A stretch of 64,000 nucleotides of DNA from Buxus sempervirens (lineage: Eukaryota > Streptophyta > Magnoliopsida > Buxales > Buxaceae): assembly GCA_947561395.2 (NCBI GenBank), contig OX387185.1:31724213-31788212 (forward strand). Reading direction: 5' to 3'. This document shows, piece after piece, positions 46,423 through 57,332 of the stretch. The first letter of the stretch is position 1, and the number at the start of each line of letters is the position of its first letter. The position numbers and the translations under genes are program-made. The notes beneath the pieces are model-generated. The model ran no database searches, was not told where the DNA came from, and saw nothing but the letters and a program-made list of their open reading frames with translations.

Positions 46423-47212
46423 TGTTTGCACCCCCCAGAGTTGACCCAGCCAATGAAGTCACCATCGCATGCGCGCCACCCGAGGATGAGATACCATGGG
46501 CAATCGCCCTCAGTGGATCATGGGTAAGGGTATCGTCAGAGTCTGGCCCCCGATCAGAGAGAAGCCAGAACAAACCGGCAGGAGGCGCAGCACATGATCC
46601 TATCTACATCTCTTCTGACGAGAGCGCCAACATGGTACTAGCTGGAGAACCAGAGAAGACGATTGCTATCAACAAGGAAGGCGGGGCACCACTGAAGAAT
46701 TGGAGCGCCATGCCTTTTGCTATCAGCAAAGCTGCTATCCCAAAGGGGGTTTCTACCACCTCTGAGATTTCTGTTGTAGCTACTGCTGAAATTTTTAATG
46801 AATATCTCAATGCTTCCTACTACTTGAATCTGTTTGAAAATGAAAATAACAAAAATAAGCAACTTGAGCATCGCAATCTTAGTGTCAATCCCGACGCACA
46901 CCTGGAAGATCTGGGGCACGGGATAGGTAATAAGATTGCCATAATTGAACAAAAAGAACAAAAGGAAATGGAAAACCCAGTCCAGATGGCAATAATAAAT
47001 GAAATGCATGAGCCAGTGTCCAATCCTGAAAACGAGCAAGAACTCGACACGTCAGATTGGGGCACTCGCCCATCGCAGCAAGAAGATTCAAACATCGTCC
47101 CCTGTGAGCCTTTCGAGCATGAGGACGACGATGAATCATGGGAAACCCCGCTTGAAATCCAATTTGCACTGGAAAGGCACGAAAAGGGTCTCCAGGCACG
47201 AAAAGGGTCTCC
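46392..47212 (+). pseudogene. Acidic linker between protease and deleted RT
   Basis: An open frame (+1 relative to gag-protease) encodes a Glu/Asn-rich, poorly folded-looking segment with DDDESWETP and QFALERHEKG near its end. It matches the host copy at 25230-24950. Ogre elements are known to splice an intron near the protease-RT boundary, so the frame change here may lie within or beside an intron rather than be a mutation. At the end the frame runs into a 19-bp direct duplication (47175-47193 and 47194-47212), after which about 1.3 kb present in the host copy is missing. Confidence 0.7.
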
Positions 47213-47941
47213 AATTTGGATCCGTTAAAGTACATCTTTGAAAAGCCGATTTCCACTGGCAGGGTCGCCAGATGGCAAGTCCTTTTGTCCGAGTACGACA
47301 TTGTCTACACGACTAGAAAGGCGATAAAGGGACAAGCCGTGGCGGATCACTTGGTAGAGCACCCACTACCTGACTACCAACCACTTCTAACTCACTTCCC
47401 GGACGAAGATGTGACGTGTACAGAGTCTGCAGATGATACAGAAGAAACCAAGTGTCAGATGTTCTTTGATGGGGCAGTAAATGTAAATGGAAAAGGGATC
47501 GGAGCAGTGCTAATCTCCCCAGACGGTGTTCATCACCCGATAGCAGCAAAACTTCTGTTTGATTGCACCAGCAACATGGCCGAGTATGAAGCGTGTGTGT
47601 TGGGCCTGCGAGCGGCAATTGAGATGCGTATACAAGAGCTGAAAGTGTTCGGTGATTCAAGTCTTATCATCTATCAAGTGATGGGAGACTGGACGACTAG
47701 AGATGTGAAGTTGGTACCATACCAAGAACGGGTCAAGGAATTAGAAGAAGAATTCGAGAGTGTGACATTCGACTACATGCCACGAGACAGGAACCGGTTT
47801 GTGGATGCACTAGCTACGCTAGCATCAATGGCCACCATCACGGATGATGCTTGGGTGCAACCTTTGGAGATAGAAATTCGGCGTTACCCTGTTTACTGCT
47901 TCAGTGTTGAGAAAAGCACGCCCGAAGAAGAGCCTTGGTAG
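47213..47941 (+). pseudogene. End of first RNase H and complete second RNase H
   Basis: The reading starts abruptly inside the RT-linked RNase H (DPLKYIFEKP, WQVLLSEYDIVYTTRKAIKG, VADHL). The second, Tat-specific RNase H follows. Counting from 47216, the likely catalytic acidic residues are D85 (FFDGA), E123 (AEYEA), D147 (GDSS) and D197 (FVDALA), all present. This domain degrades RNA in RNA/DNA hybrids. A 10-nt deletion at about 47938, judged against the host copy, creates the TAG at 47939-47941 and puts the integrase in another frame. The polymerase palm with YVDD is absent. Confidence 0.9.
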
Positions 47942-49173
47942 AGAGATACGTAAGAAACAGAATTCTGCCAGAAGGTGCCTCAGCTGCAGAGAAGCGAACT
48001 ATACAGAGGTTGGCAGGGCAATACTTCTACAGTGGAGGTAGACTGTACAAGAAGTCATACAATGACTCTTTACTGCTATGTGTCAAAGAAGCCGAGGCGC
48101 AGAAATTGATTGAGGAAATCCATGGAGGGTTGTGCGGCGCACACATGAATGGGCATATGCTAGCAAGGAAGATTCTAAGGATGGGCTATTACTGGATGAC
48201 CATGGAGGCAGACTGCTACGCTCATGTCAGAAAATGCCAGTTATGCCAGATTTATGCCGACAACATCCATGCACCGCCGAATACGTTGTACTCCATGACA
48301 TCACCTTGGCCGTTTGCCATCTGGGGAATCGACATGATAGGCCAGGTTCATCCAATGGCTTCAAACGGGCATCGGTTCATCTTAGTGGCAATCGACTACT
48401 TTACCAAGTGGGTAGAGGCCATGTCCTTTGTGGATGTGAAGAAATCTCATGTGCTCAAGTTTATCAGAAACAATATAGTCTGTCGCTACGGAGTTCCAGA
48501 AGCGATCATCACTGACAACGCAAAGAATCTGAATAACAGGGACATGGAAAAGATGTGCGAAGACTTGAAAATCAGACATCTGAACTCCACAGCATACCGG
48601 CCCAAGATGAATGGGGCAGTAGAGGCTGCCAACAAGAATCTGAAGAAGATACTCGAGAAAATGGTGGTCACCTACAGAGACTGGCATGAGAAGCTGCCGT
48701 ATGCACTGCACGCCTATCGGACGTCGATTAGGACATCGACCGGGGCAACCCCGTTCTCCCTGGTATACGGAATGGAAGCAGTCCTCCCCGTGGAAGCGCA
48801 GATTCCGTCACTCAGAATTCTAAAGGAAGCTGAAATCAGTGATGTCGAATGGGAAGAATCCAGATTTGACCAGTTGCAATTATTGGATGAGAAGAGGATT
48901 AAGGCTTTGTGCCATGGCCAGCTTTATCAACAGAGAGTGGCGCGAGCCTACAACAAGAAAGTGAAGCCACGACAATTCAAAGTGGGAGACCTGGTACTGA
49001 AGAGAATCTTTCCTCATCAAGAGGACAATAGAGGGAAATTCAAGCCGAACTACGAAGGGCCATTCGTAGTCCACAAGGTTCTGTCCCGAGGAGCCCTTAT
49101 CCTGCAAGAAATGGACGGGGCAATTTTTCCGGAGCCGATAAATGCAGACGCAGTCAAACTGTACTATGCCTAA
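47935..49173 (+). CDS. Integrase of the full-length Ogre
   Basis: The open frame covers about 412 residues, counted from 47935 at the frameshift rather than from a true start. The zinc-binding region has H63, H70, H74, C101 and C104 (KCQLCQ). The catalytic triad is intact as D133 (WGIDMIG), D194 (IITDN) and E230 (NGAVEA), with exactly 35 residues between the second D and E. The C-terminal domain has KVGDLVLKR and FKPNYEGPFVVHKV and ends KLYYA. No chromodomain is seen, as expected for the Tat clade. The protein would insert element cDNA. It would need to be made as part of a polyprotein, so the upstream frameshift probably silences it. Confidence 0.9.
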   Translation: MVERYVRNRILPEGASAAEKRTIQRLAGQYFYSGGRLYKKSYNDSLLLCVKEAEAQKLIEEIHGGLCGAHMNGHMLARKILRMGYYWMTMEADCYAHVRKCQLCQIYADNIHAPPNTLYSMTSPWPFAIWGIDMIGQVHPMASNGHRFILVAIDYFTKWVEAMSFVDVKKSHVLKFIRNNIVCRYGVPEAIITDNAKNLNNRDMEKMCEDLKIRHLNSTAYRPKMNGAVEAANKNLKKILEKMVVTYRDWHEKLPYALHAYRTSIRTSTGATPFSLVYGMEAVLPVEAQIPSLRILKEAEISDVEWEESRFDQLQLLDEKRIKALCHGQLYQQRVARAYNKKVKPRQFKVGDLVLKRIFPHQEDNRGKFKPNYEGPFVVHKVLSRGALILQEMDGAIFPEPINADAVKLYYA

Positions 49174-51041
49174 GATCATTCTGATTGGGAAATGAATAGA
49201 GGCCATCCTTGACTCTCCTTTAAACTGTAAATCCTTCCAAATACCTTAAATTCTCCCCTAGTTAGACAATTTTGAGCCTTAAAATTCTTTCAACCCATTG
49301 CAAGTGTTCTACACACCAAATGAGGCATTCCTGGCAAAGCAAAAAGAAACCGGGCATTCTTGCCCAGAAAAGCCTCAATAAGAAGAGAAAATACAACAAA
49401 AAAAAAAAAGAAAAAAAAGAAAAGAGAAAATGCAACAAGAAAAAAAGAAAGAAAAAAAAAGAAAGAAGAAAAGAAACAAAGAAAATGGGGAAATGTTTAC
49501 CCAACAAAAATACAGAGATGCAAATAAGCCAGGATGTAAGTCCCACCAACAATAAAATTAACACACTTTGCAAACCCAAAGAGTTAAGCTTTTTTGAGCC
49601 ATCTATCCTTTCTTTCATAACCAAGATCAAGCCTACATTTCGTCCTATCTCTAAGACCTCTCAGATCCCAAAAGGAATGATCAGGGCAAACAGTTAGGTC
49701 TGCGTTCATCAGCAATGACGGAATTCAGAGTTTCCTAGAAAGGATGGACACAGCGAAAACCCGAAAAAAGGGCGTTGCGTGGTTAGTCAAAAAAAAAAAA
49801 AAAAAGAGAGAGAGAGAACTGGTCACATCTGGTTTAAGCAGAGCAAGATACAGAGGAGAGCAGTAACGGTGGCAGATAGTAAATCAAGAAAATTGAACAG
49901 ATTTGAGAGGTCCAGACTGGCAGGTTGCGCCCGAGTCAAAGACTTCACAGTGGCCTGTGATGACAATGCTACGGAAAATACCAAGCGCTCCAAGTCCCGT
50001 CTGACATTGGAAAATTTTCTTTGATATTGCAAACACAGGCACACACTGACACACCTGTTTTCTCTATAATTGTTCTGCTTAACTGTTTTGAGCTCCACAT
50101 TGGGCTACTAACCTGAGTTAATAATTTCTTAACCTTGGCAAGGGCCGCTTCTGGCTGCGATGGGCAAAAGGCTCAGAGCAAGAAGAGAATAAAAGAAGTG
50201 TTTTGCATTCCCCAGCTATTCCACGGCTAACATGTTGTCTTTTCCTGCCTTCACAGGTACAGCAAAAGTGGGATAACGGACACCTTCTCCAAAATCCCCA
50301 GCAGAGTTCCTTCAGTAAACGGAGAATAGCAACCTCCAAAATCCCCAGTGGGAGGCCATCAGCAAACAAGGGACGACACCCTTACATCCCCAGTAGCGTC
50401 CTCTCAAGCAATAAGAGAGTGATACCTGATGACGTAGACTTATCAAGCCTCGCCCAGTCTGAAGAGGCCGGCTTTGCGAAGGAGAGCGGAAAGAAGACAA
50501 GTAAGCTCGCATCAATCCCTGGTGGAGCCTCTCGCACTCAACAAGAGCTTGAACGAACATGAAGAATTCGCACCCAAGCAGAGGGAGAAGGCCTTATGAA
50601 GGAAAATGACAGCGTGAGGAATCCCCACTTATCCCCAGCGGAGCATCCTTCCCCGGGGAACTCCCACGCTTGTCACTAACAAGGCTCGACCCGAAAGAAG
50701 AGGCGATAAGAAAAAAAGGTTCCTGCCCAATCCCCAGCAACAGTCACTCCAAGCTAGGGAGCCTCTACAAGGGGGAAAGCCAATCAGAGAGCACTGCAGA
50801 AGAAGGAATGACAAGACATGAAGAAGAATGAGCATAAAAGAAGATATCATCGGGCAAGTTGGCCCCTTTTGTAACTTTGATTTCACACTTTTGTAAATAG
50901 AGTAGGGCAGGTGTGTGGGCTCCCTTGAGGCACTGGACAGCGCTGGAAGCACCTCCTCACCAACAGCAGCTCCTCCTCCACTCTTCCTTCCTCCTTTCTC
51001 CATTCGGTCCACATCCTAACCCAACCCTTGGCCATCAAATC

Positions 51042-51076
<35 letters not shown>

Positions 51077-51453
51077 AGAAGAATGCAAGCAAGCTTCAAG
51101 TAAAAGACACAAAATGGATCAGAAGTCTGAAGTTACCTAAAAGCTTTAATGGAACAAACAAGAAGAAAAGAATATTGTCAAGTGTCTGGCATCAACGCCG
51201 AAACAGGTTGGCGAGCTCAAGTCCAATCTAATCTCTTTCAAACTTAAAATGCTGAAGAGTTGCCCTACAAAAACCCGAACAGCAAAGGGTAAGGAAACTC
51301 TGAAGCCAGGAAGTGACGCCACATGATTTGGCCGCTTCCCTTTCAAAATGAAAACTTCAAAGGACTAAGCTCGTCGACCGTGTCGACAGAAATGCCAGGC
51401 GCAAAAACGAGATTCTTTTTCTCTTTGCCGTTCATCCGCAAGGTGACTCCGGC
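49174..51453 (+). other. 3' UTR of the full-length Ogre
   Basis: 2.3 kb without coding content. It holds purine-rich low-complexity tracts (49390-49490), an A-run with GA repeats (49790-49820), tRNA-Arg-like motifs (50294-50750) and a run of about 33 A at 51042-51075. Open frames such as 49272-49697 only translate AG-rich DNA. Confidence 0.75.
50294..50750 (+). repeat. Repeated ATCCCCAG(C/T)GGAG motifs, tRNA-Arg 3'-end-like
   Basis: Copies start at 50294 (ATCCCCAGCAGAGTTCC), 50341 (ATCCCCAGTGGGAGG), 50386 (ATCCCCAGTAGCGTC), 50515 (ATCCCTGGTGGAGCC), 50631 (ATCCCCAGCGGAGC) and 50730 (ATCCCCAGCAACAGTC). The tRNA-Arg 3' part inferred from the PBS reads TCCCCAGTGGAGTCGCCA. The motif is thus sense to the tRNA and complementary to the PBS of the same RNA. 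Confidence 0.75.
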
Positions 51454-51466
51454 AAAGAGGGGCAGC
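51454..51466 (+). other. Polypurine tract of the full-length Ogre
   Basis: AAAGAGGGGCAGC directly precedes the TG of the 3' LTR and would prime plus-strand synthesis. Confidence 0.85.
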
Positions 51467-54400
51467 TGTAAGCACCTCATTTTTGCGCTCCCACAAAAAA
51501 ACCAAAAATACAAACCTTGGATAGAAAGTCAAACCCTAAGGGGTGAAAAGTTGACTTTTTGATCAAGTGAAAATTGGCCACCTCGCTTTATACCATTGGT
51601 TAGAGAATCTCGACACGGTTCCAACGCAACTGAGTTTGCAGGAATCGGGGTCCGGATGAAGGTTCTGCGGGCGGTCAAACTTGAGCAGAGCCAAAAGTTG
51701 ACTTTCTGCTAAAATCCGATCCAGAGGCTTACCCCTAGGTCATTGGATAGAGAATCTCGACACGGTTCCAACGCAACTGAGTTTGCAGGAATCGGGGTCC
51801 GGATGAAGGTTCTGCGGGCGGTCAAACTTGAGCAGAGCCAAAAGTTGACTTTCTGTTAAAATCCGATCCAGAGACCTACCCCTAGGTCATTGGATAGAGA
51901 ATCTCGACACGGTTCCAACGCAACCGAGTTTGCAGGAATCAGGGGTCCGGATGAAGGTTCTGTGGGCGGTCAAACTTGAGCAGAGCCAAAAGTTGACTTT
52001 CTGCTAAAATCCGATCAGGAGGCCTACCCCTAGGTCATGGGATGGAGGGCTCCGATACGATTCTAATGAAACTAAGTTTGCCCATATCGGAGTCCGGATG
52101 AAGGAAATATGAGCTGACGAAATTCCCGGGCAGCAAAACCGGCAATCTGCGCACGTGGCAAAAAGCTGCACACGTGGCGAGTTGCGCAGGAAAATATCTC
52201 GGGGATTTAATCCGTAAATATCCAAACATACGAAATATCCCAGGGACTAAATCCGTGAATATCGGATTAAATCAAAAATTGCCAGGGACTAAATCCGAAT
52301 TTTTTAGATTTTTACGTCCGGCGAGCGGCGGCATTAAATGATTTTCATCATTATGCCGCTTGCGCGGACGTGGCGAGCGGCATGCGCTCACCTGGAGCTG
52401 GGCGCCAAGGTGGACGCATCCCCTTTTTTTCTCTCTTATATAAGCCGTGCGGCATTTCGCGCAGAGGGGTTGGAAGATTTTTTGAAAAAAAAACTAAGTC
52501 TTCGGAGTTTTTGAAGGTTCGAAGGGTTTTTGGTTTTGCTTTCTTCTTCCTTCACCCGAAGCCCCCCCCTTCTCTTCACCCCGGCTTGCCTCCCAGAAAA
52601 CCCCAAGCTCCTCACCCTCCTTTGGTTCTCCTCCAGTTCATCCTAAACCAGTGGAGGCTTGCTACTGTCGGTGTGGTAAAGAGGAGGCTCCGGCCGCTGT
52701 CCGACTTCGAGGAGGCTCCCCCACTCAGCTCCAGAACTCAAGAACCACCAGGTAAACATCCCTGTTACTTTGGGTTATACATATATGAGTATGTGATGTT
52801 TTTTTTGTAAGCCGGTCTTATTCGGTGGTATGAGGCCACAGCCATGAAACCATGTTTTTTTGTTCACTTCCATTTGATGAAGACCACCAAGTAAGGAAGA
52901 GGAAGATGCGTGTGTTGCTCGCGCCGAAAAGGGAGCATGTTCCCAAGTTCCCTTCATCCATTGTACCCCTGTAAACCCCCCTCCTCATTCCCTTCTTCGG
53001 ATGTTAGGGTGCATGCTTGAAGGTCTAGTCGTGGATGGGAGTACATGTAATGTCTGCATGTGGTTCCTTTTGTTTTTTTTACATTGCTGGGTTTGCTAAC
53101 ATGCTGCTTGTGCACCCTTGAGCATGCTCCCATCACCCCCTCCTTTTTCAAGCTGTTAATGCATCTGTACCAGTTTTTTATCGGGTTTGTTTTCTTTCTT
53201 CTAAAAGATTTTGGGTTGTGGGATGAAGCCCGGGGAAGTGTTCTGGGCATGTTATTCGTGAAGTATTTTGAAAGCATGGTTGTATTGTAAGTTTTCTGGG
53301 TTTTCAAAACTTGAAATAAAATGTAGTTAGATTAAATCCAAGATTAGTTGGGAGGTGTTCTGAGCATGTTAGGAGGCTAGTGGAACAGTTACAGACCAAA
53401 AAAAATCGGCCAGAGATGGAGATCTCAAAAAAACAGAGAGTTGGAAATTGCAGTGAGCTGCCGCCCATCTGGTGCCCACCTGGCGCTCACCTAGGAGGTG
53501 GGCGCCCCTTTCAGCTCACTTCCCGCCGAGCTGGCGCTCAGCTCGCGCCCACTAAAAACCAGGTGAAATTCTGGCGCCCTTCTCGCGCCCATCTCGCGCT
53601 CACCTCCCGCCCAGCTCGCGCTCACCTGGTATCGGGTGAGCGCCAGGTCAAAATTTCGCCCGGTTTTTTTTTTCTGACAGAGTGTCCATCTTGTGTTTTT
53701 TTTGTAATTATTGCTAGATGTGAATGCCATTTCCGAACCGAACCGAATAAACCAATAGGGTTTCTGGGTCACCCAGAAACCCAATGTGGGACTTGGACCC
53801 CCGGTCCAACTTGACTTCCAGTGGGCCTTCCAACGGGGCCCACCCAGCCCAATAAACACCAAAGCATGCCATTAAATAACTTAAGTAAAATGAACAATTT
53901 GAACCGGGCGGGCCAAACCCAATGCGGCCCAGCCGAGCCTTGTTATGTGAAATTGATGCATGAATTGCGTGGTTTGGCCGAGACCAAGGGCAAGGGCCTA
54001 CCGGGCCCGCCAAAGCCCACCAACCGAACCAAGGAAGGGTGCAAACCCTAATTTCTGGTAACTTGGGCTTACAAGCCTAGATTTGGACTACGGGCCCCAA
54101 GCCCAGTGTCCACCTCACTTTGGCAGATTAAAAAGATAAATCTAATAAAAATACTTGGCCACTATGTGGGCCCACCTTAGGGGCCCACAAACCAGTCCGG
54201 CCCACTTGTGCATGAAAAACACTTAATCTTCAAAGCTTAACTTAAAGTAAAATCTGTTGAACTAACCAAAGCCCAAAGGACCTCTCAGGCTAGACTGAGG
54301 TCCACAAGGGTACACGGGCTTCACTAAGCCCACCAAGGATACCGTGGGCCTTCCAACAGGGCCCACCCAACCAGACCCAGATCACCTAATTAAACAAGAT

Positions 54401-54711
54401 AAAAGCAATTAAAGAGACCCACACCACTCAGGTGGTCCCGCCAGACTTAACCAAACTGCATATCGGATTAGGAATCGGGTGAGACCAATGGAAGCTGACT
54501 CAAACCAGGGAACCCACGGGACCCGTCATCCGACGGGGTGGACCGGGGTGTCTACGGACTTCCCCGGACCACAACCGAGAACAGACTTAGAATCTCAAGC
54601 CGCGGACCAAAAGCCCTAATAGACAGGATTAGGCACCCAGGTGTCTGCCTGCACCCCATCAGGCGGTGGCGACTCCGAATTACCCCGTGCCGCGTTTCCC
54701 ACGCGCGCACA
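51467..54711 (+). repeat. 3' LTR of the full-length Ogre
   Basis: 3245 bp, nearly identical to the 5' LTR. It lacks 94 bp in the GC-rich block (junction near 53663) and has a shorter C-run near 52563. It ends in CGCGCGCACA, followed by TSD ACGGG. Confidence 0.96.
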
Positions 54712-54730
54712 ACGGGCACGAAATTTTGCC

Positions 54731-54738
54731 TATAAATA
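54731..54738 (+). promoter_or_regulatory. TATA box of the split 33362 LTR
   Basis: TATAAATA lies 14 bp after the right TSD of the full-length Ogre. The insertion therefore separated this core promoter from its own U3 and palindromes. Confidence 0.7.
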
Positions 54739-56238
54739 GGGGGCCAGCCCTCCCCATTTCGGTAAGCTGGTCCCCCTATCCTCCTTGATGTTTTCAACGT
54801 CCGACCCCTGCCAAGATATTGTCCCTTTCAATACCAAACCCCGAAATACCTAAAATACCCCTGGATTGCTGTTTCACCTTGCCTTTCATCCCTTTCCAAT
54901 CAAAAGCAAGGGAACCCCTTTTCAAGCCCAATTTGGAGAGTCAATAGGAGTGTGGAAGCGCTGCCAAAGTCACACAGAGAACCGCAACACATTTAAGTAG
55001 GAAAATAACAGTGTTGTAAGCTTTTTGACCATCTTTTATTTAGCATACATAACAATCAAATTATTCTGTTAAGTTTTCAATTTTTCTTACCTGTTTATGT
55101 ATTCTCTAACCATGTTTTGCTTTCTTATCCATGACACTTGAGCTACCATGATAAGAAGAGCTCCCATATCATAAGACGGAAAGGATGAGATGCATCACTC
55201 ATTTAACTAACACTTTGTGCTCAGTTTTGTTCATTTGAAAGGTGGAGGTTTTGTCATCGCTTAATCCTAAATGCACCCCTGTAATTTCTCTCCCCTTCCT
55301 TTCATGGTAATAGCCATGTACGGCTAATAAACAGCTTCCCTTCTTTGAAGAATGCAAAAGAGAGAGGAAAAAGAGGCCTTTTAAGCCGTATACAGTGAAT
55401 GGAGCACTGTGAAGACGTTGAAGAACCCCGACAGAAGGTGCCGGACGTCTCAAGAACCCAACCAAACTAATTCTTGCAATAATCGGCTCAAAAATGAAAA
55501 ATCAGGCATGCCCGTATTTTCTATGTGGGCAGGCCTGAACCGTATTATATTTACGGGCAAGGCCAGCCCGTATAGTAAATACGGGCAGTTTTAAATAATT
55601 AAAAAAATCAGTTTTTCTGGCCCGGTTGGACTTGATCTGACCCGAACCGGCTTGACCCAGCCTTGCAAAGCTGTCGGGGCTATTCTTAGCCCATTGTGGA
55701 CTGTGGGCCTAAATGGGCCCACCAAGACCTCATGGGCCCACCTCTGACTGGCCCAAACCAAGTCCGTTTTCAACAAACGGGCCCAAGGCCACTTGAATAA
55801 TTGCTAATGGGCAAAATCCAAGCCCACTAAGCCATTAAAATACATAATTATTTAAATAACCTAAACAAACCAAAATAGGGTTACCCAATAACCCTAGTGG
55901 GCCCAAGCCCAAACTTGGCAACCCACAGGCTTTCCAACGGGGCCCGTATCTGACCCACTTTACTTAAATAAAAAGATAAAAAAATGAAATAAAAAGGAGC
56001 CCACACTTTCAGAGGACCCCGCTAGACCCAAAAAAGTGGCATGCTGGTCTAGGAAGGGTGAAATTAACTCAAAAACCAGGGAGACCCGAGGGACCCGTAA
56101 AACTGACGGGGCAGGCCGGGGTGTCTTTGGACTTCCCTGGACATAACCGAGGACTTAGCTAGATCTCTAATAAGCTGCAGACTAGACTTAGACCCGGATA
56201 GGCAATTCCCGTGTCTGCCTGTACCTCTCAGGCAGTGG

Positions 56239-57332
56239 CCTTCTCTGCATGGAATTATATCCACTGTCATCGATTTTTCCCACTCTGAGGGCATCCTCGA
56301 TCCTATCGGTGGTTCGAATCAAATCGTTGAAGTTAGATGAACTCTGCCCCAGTAGTAGAGTGAAGAACGGTTGCCCTAGTGAAGCAATGAACAAATACAT
56401 TATCTCTTGCTCCATAAGTGGGGGTTGCATTAGGATTGACAGTTCCTTCCACCTTTTGGTATAGTTTCTCACTTATTCTTGGCTTTTCTTTGCCAGCCTT
56501 TGCAATCTGCTCTAGTCTGCACCATCTGACTGTTCAAATAGTACTGCTGGATGAACACTGCTATGAGGTCCTTCCACATTTTAATCTTTTCCTTGTCAAG
56601 GCGAGGAACCTTGAGTAGGATGCCCCAATCAACGACCTTTGGAAGAATTGCACCATTATTTCGTCCTCCTTGGCGTACTGGCACATGTCACCAGAGTATG
56701 ATCTCAGTTGGTTCAATGGGCAACCGGTGCCATAGAATTGGTGCAACTCGGGGCATATGAACTTGTAAGGCAATTGTATGTTTGAGAAAAAGCAGAGGTT
56801 CTCTAGAGTAGCCTTGCTTTGAATCGTGCTTGGCTATAGCTGCTTCAATAAATCCTCCTTCATGGTGGCCATTTGTGCCTCGACCTTGGCTTTCTGCACT
56901 CTATGATCTTCCTTCATTGCTGCCATTCTTTCTTCAAAATGGACTTCCTGTACCCTGTACCAATCCTCTTCGTCCTGCCCCAGTTGGACAGGCACGAATT
57001 GCTCTTGTTGTGGAGGATGGATGGGTGCTACCACGGGATGTAGGAATAGAGCGGTCTGTGGTGGCAGATGTGGTGGCGTCATTGGTGGAGGATGCACTGG
57101 GTAAGGTGGTGGTGGTATCTCTGCTTGTTGTTGGAAGTGGTGGCTGATGTTGCTGTTGCGGAACAACCGGAGCTGCTGTCTGGACTTTTTTCAAATCCTT
57201 TATTTCTACCATGAGGTCTTGGATAATGGCTGTCATGCTCTCGACCTTCTGAGTTAGGTTGTTAACCACTTGGGTCTGACTGGATTTTGTCGGATGCTGG
57301 ATTGATGGTGTTTGATTTTATTGGGGATCCAT
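56239..57332 (-). pseudogene. Gag N-terminal half of the host Ogre (decayed)
   Basis: On the minus strand the start codon lies at 57332-57330, followed within five codons by a TAA. The rest matches the intact copy in several frames: the coiled-coil and proline-rich start (57269-56934), EEDWYRVQEVHFEERMA (57166-56834), KFICPELHQFYGTGCPLN, YSGDMCQYAKEDEIMVQFFQ (56773-56470) and the gag core with FIASLGQPFFTLLLGQSSSNFNDLI (56472-56240). It ends in the MQRR codons at 56239, where LTR 33362 is inserted. Gag resumes at 33361 and 30992. It helps diagnose lesions in the full-length copy because the CAA codon lost there is still CAA here. Confidence 0.9.

Larger units (their letters stand above)
34134..54711 (+). 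mobile_element. Full-length Ogre-type retrotransposon, RT-deleted (20.6 kb)
   Basis: LTRs at 34134-37488 and 51467-54711 both run from TG to CA. TSD ACGGG is perfect (34129-34133 and 54712-54716). A tRNA-Arg PBS follows the 5' LTR and a polypurine tract precedes the 3' LTR. Order inside: 5' UTR, ORF1, two tandem arrays, gag-protease-G-patch, linker, second RNase H, integrase and a long 3' UTR. The extra ORF upstream of gag, dual RNase H family plan, tRNA-Arg primer and great size are the known hallmarks of the Ogre lineage of the Tat clade. The polymerase domain is gone, so the copy is non-autonomous. By eye the LTRs differ at only about one percent of positions plus one 94-bp indel, so the insertion is young. 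Confidence 0.96.
33362..56239 (+). mobile_element. Ogre-type LTR (second subfamily), split by the full-length Ogre, 3' end lost
   Basis: The left part, 33362-34133, starts TGTTAGCACTTG and matches the LTR at 27029 through its U3 units and GCCCGTA palindromes. The right part, 54717-56239, resumes with ACGGGCACGA..TTTTGCCTATAAATA and continues to the U5 hairpin (CTGCCTG/CAGGCAG). It then stops at GGCAGTGG, about 76 bp short of the end seen in its sister. The expected right TSD (CCTGG, as at 33357-33361) is absent, and a few host gag codons are also missing. A deletion therefore removed the LTR end and adjoining host DNA. No internal region of this element is present. Confidence 0.9.

Noticed and set aside
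46392-47228. Frame change after protease as a simple mutation
   Set aside because: Ogre elements are known to have an intron near this boundary and both frames overlap. I cannot tell mutation from splicing here, so I do not count it among the lesions.
47935-49173. Chromodomain at the integrase C-terminus
   Set aside because: The protein ends at KLYYA soon after the FKPNYEGPF motif, with no aromatic-cage-like segment beyond it.
49272-49697. 141-codon lysine-rich open frame after integrase
   Set aside because: It translates an AAAAG-rich low-complexity tract in the 3' UTR, and the host element has no counterpart frame.
51042-51075. Run of about 33 A as the tail of a LINE or processed pseudogene
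   Set aside because: It lies inside the Ogre 3' UTR with no TSD around it and no reverse-transcribed gene upstream.
34134-54711. Integrated pararetrovirus or retrovirus-like element with an env-type gene
   Set aside because: The element has LTRs, a TSD, integrase and no movement or coat protein. No envelope-like frame follows integrase. Ogre fits all features.
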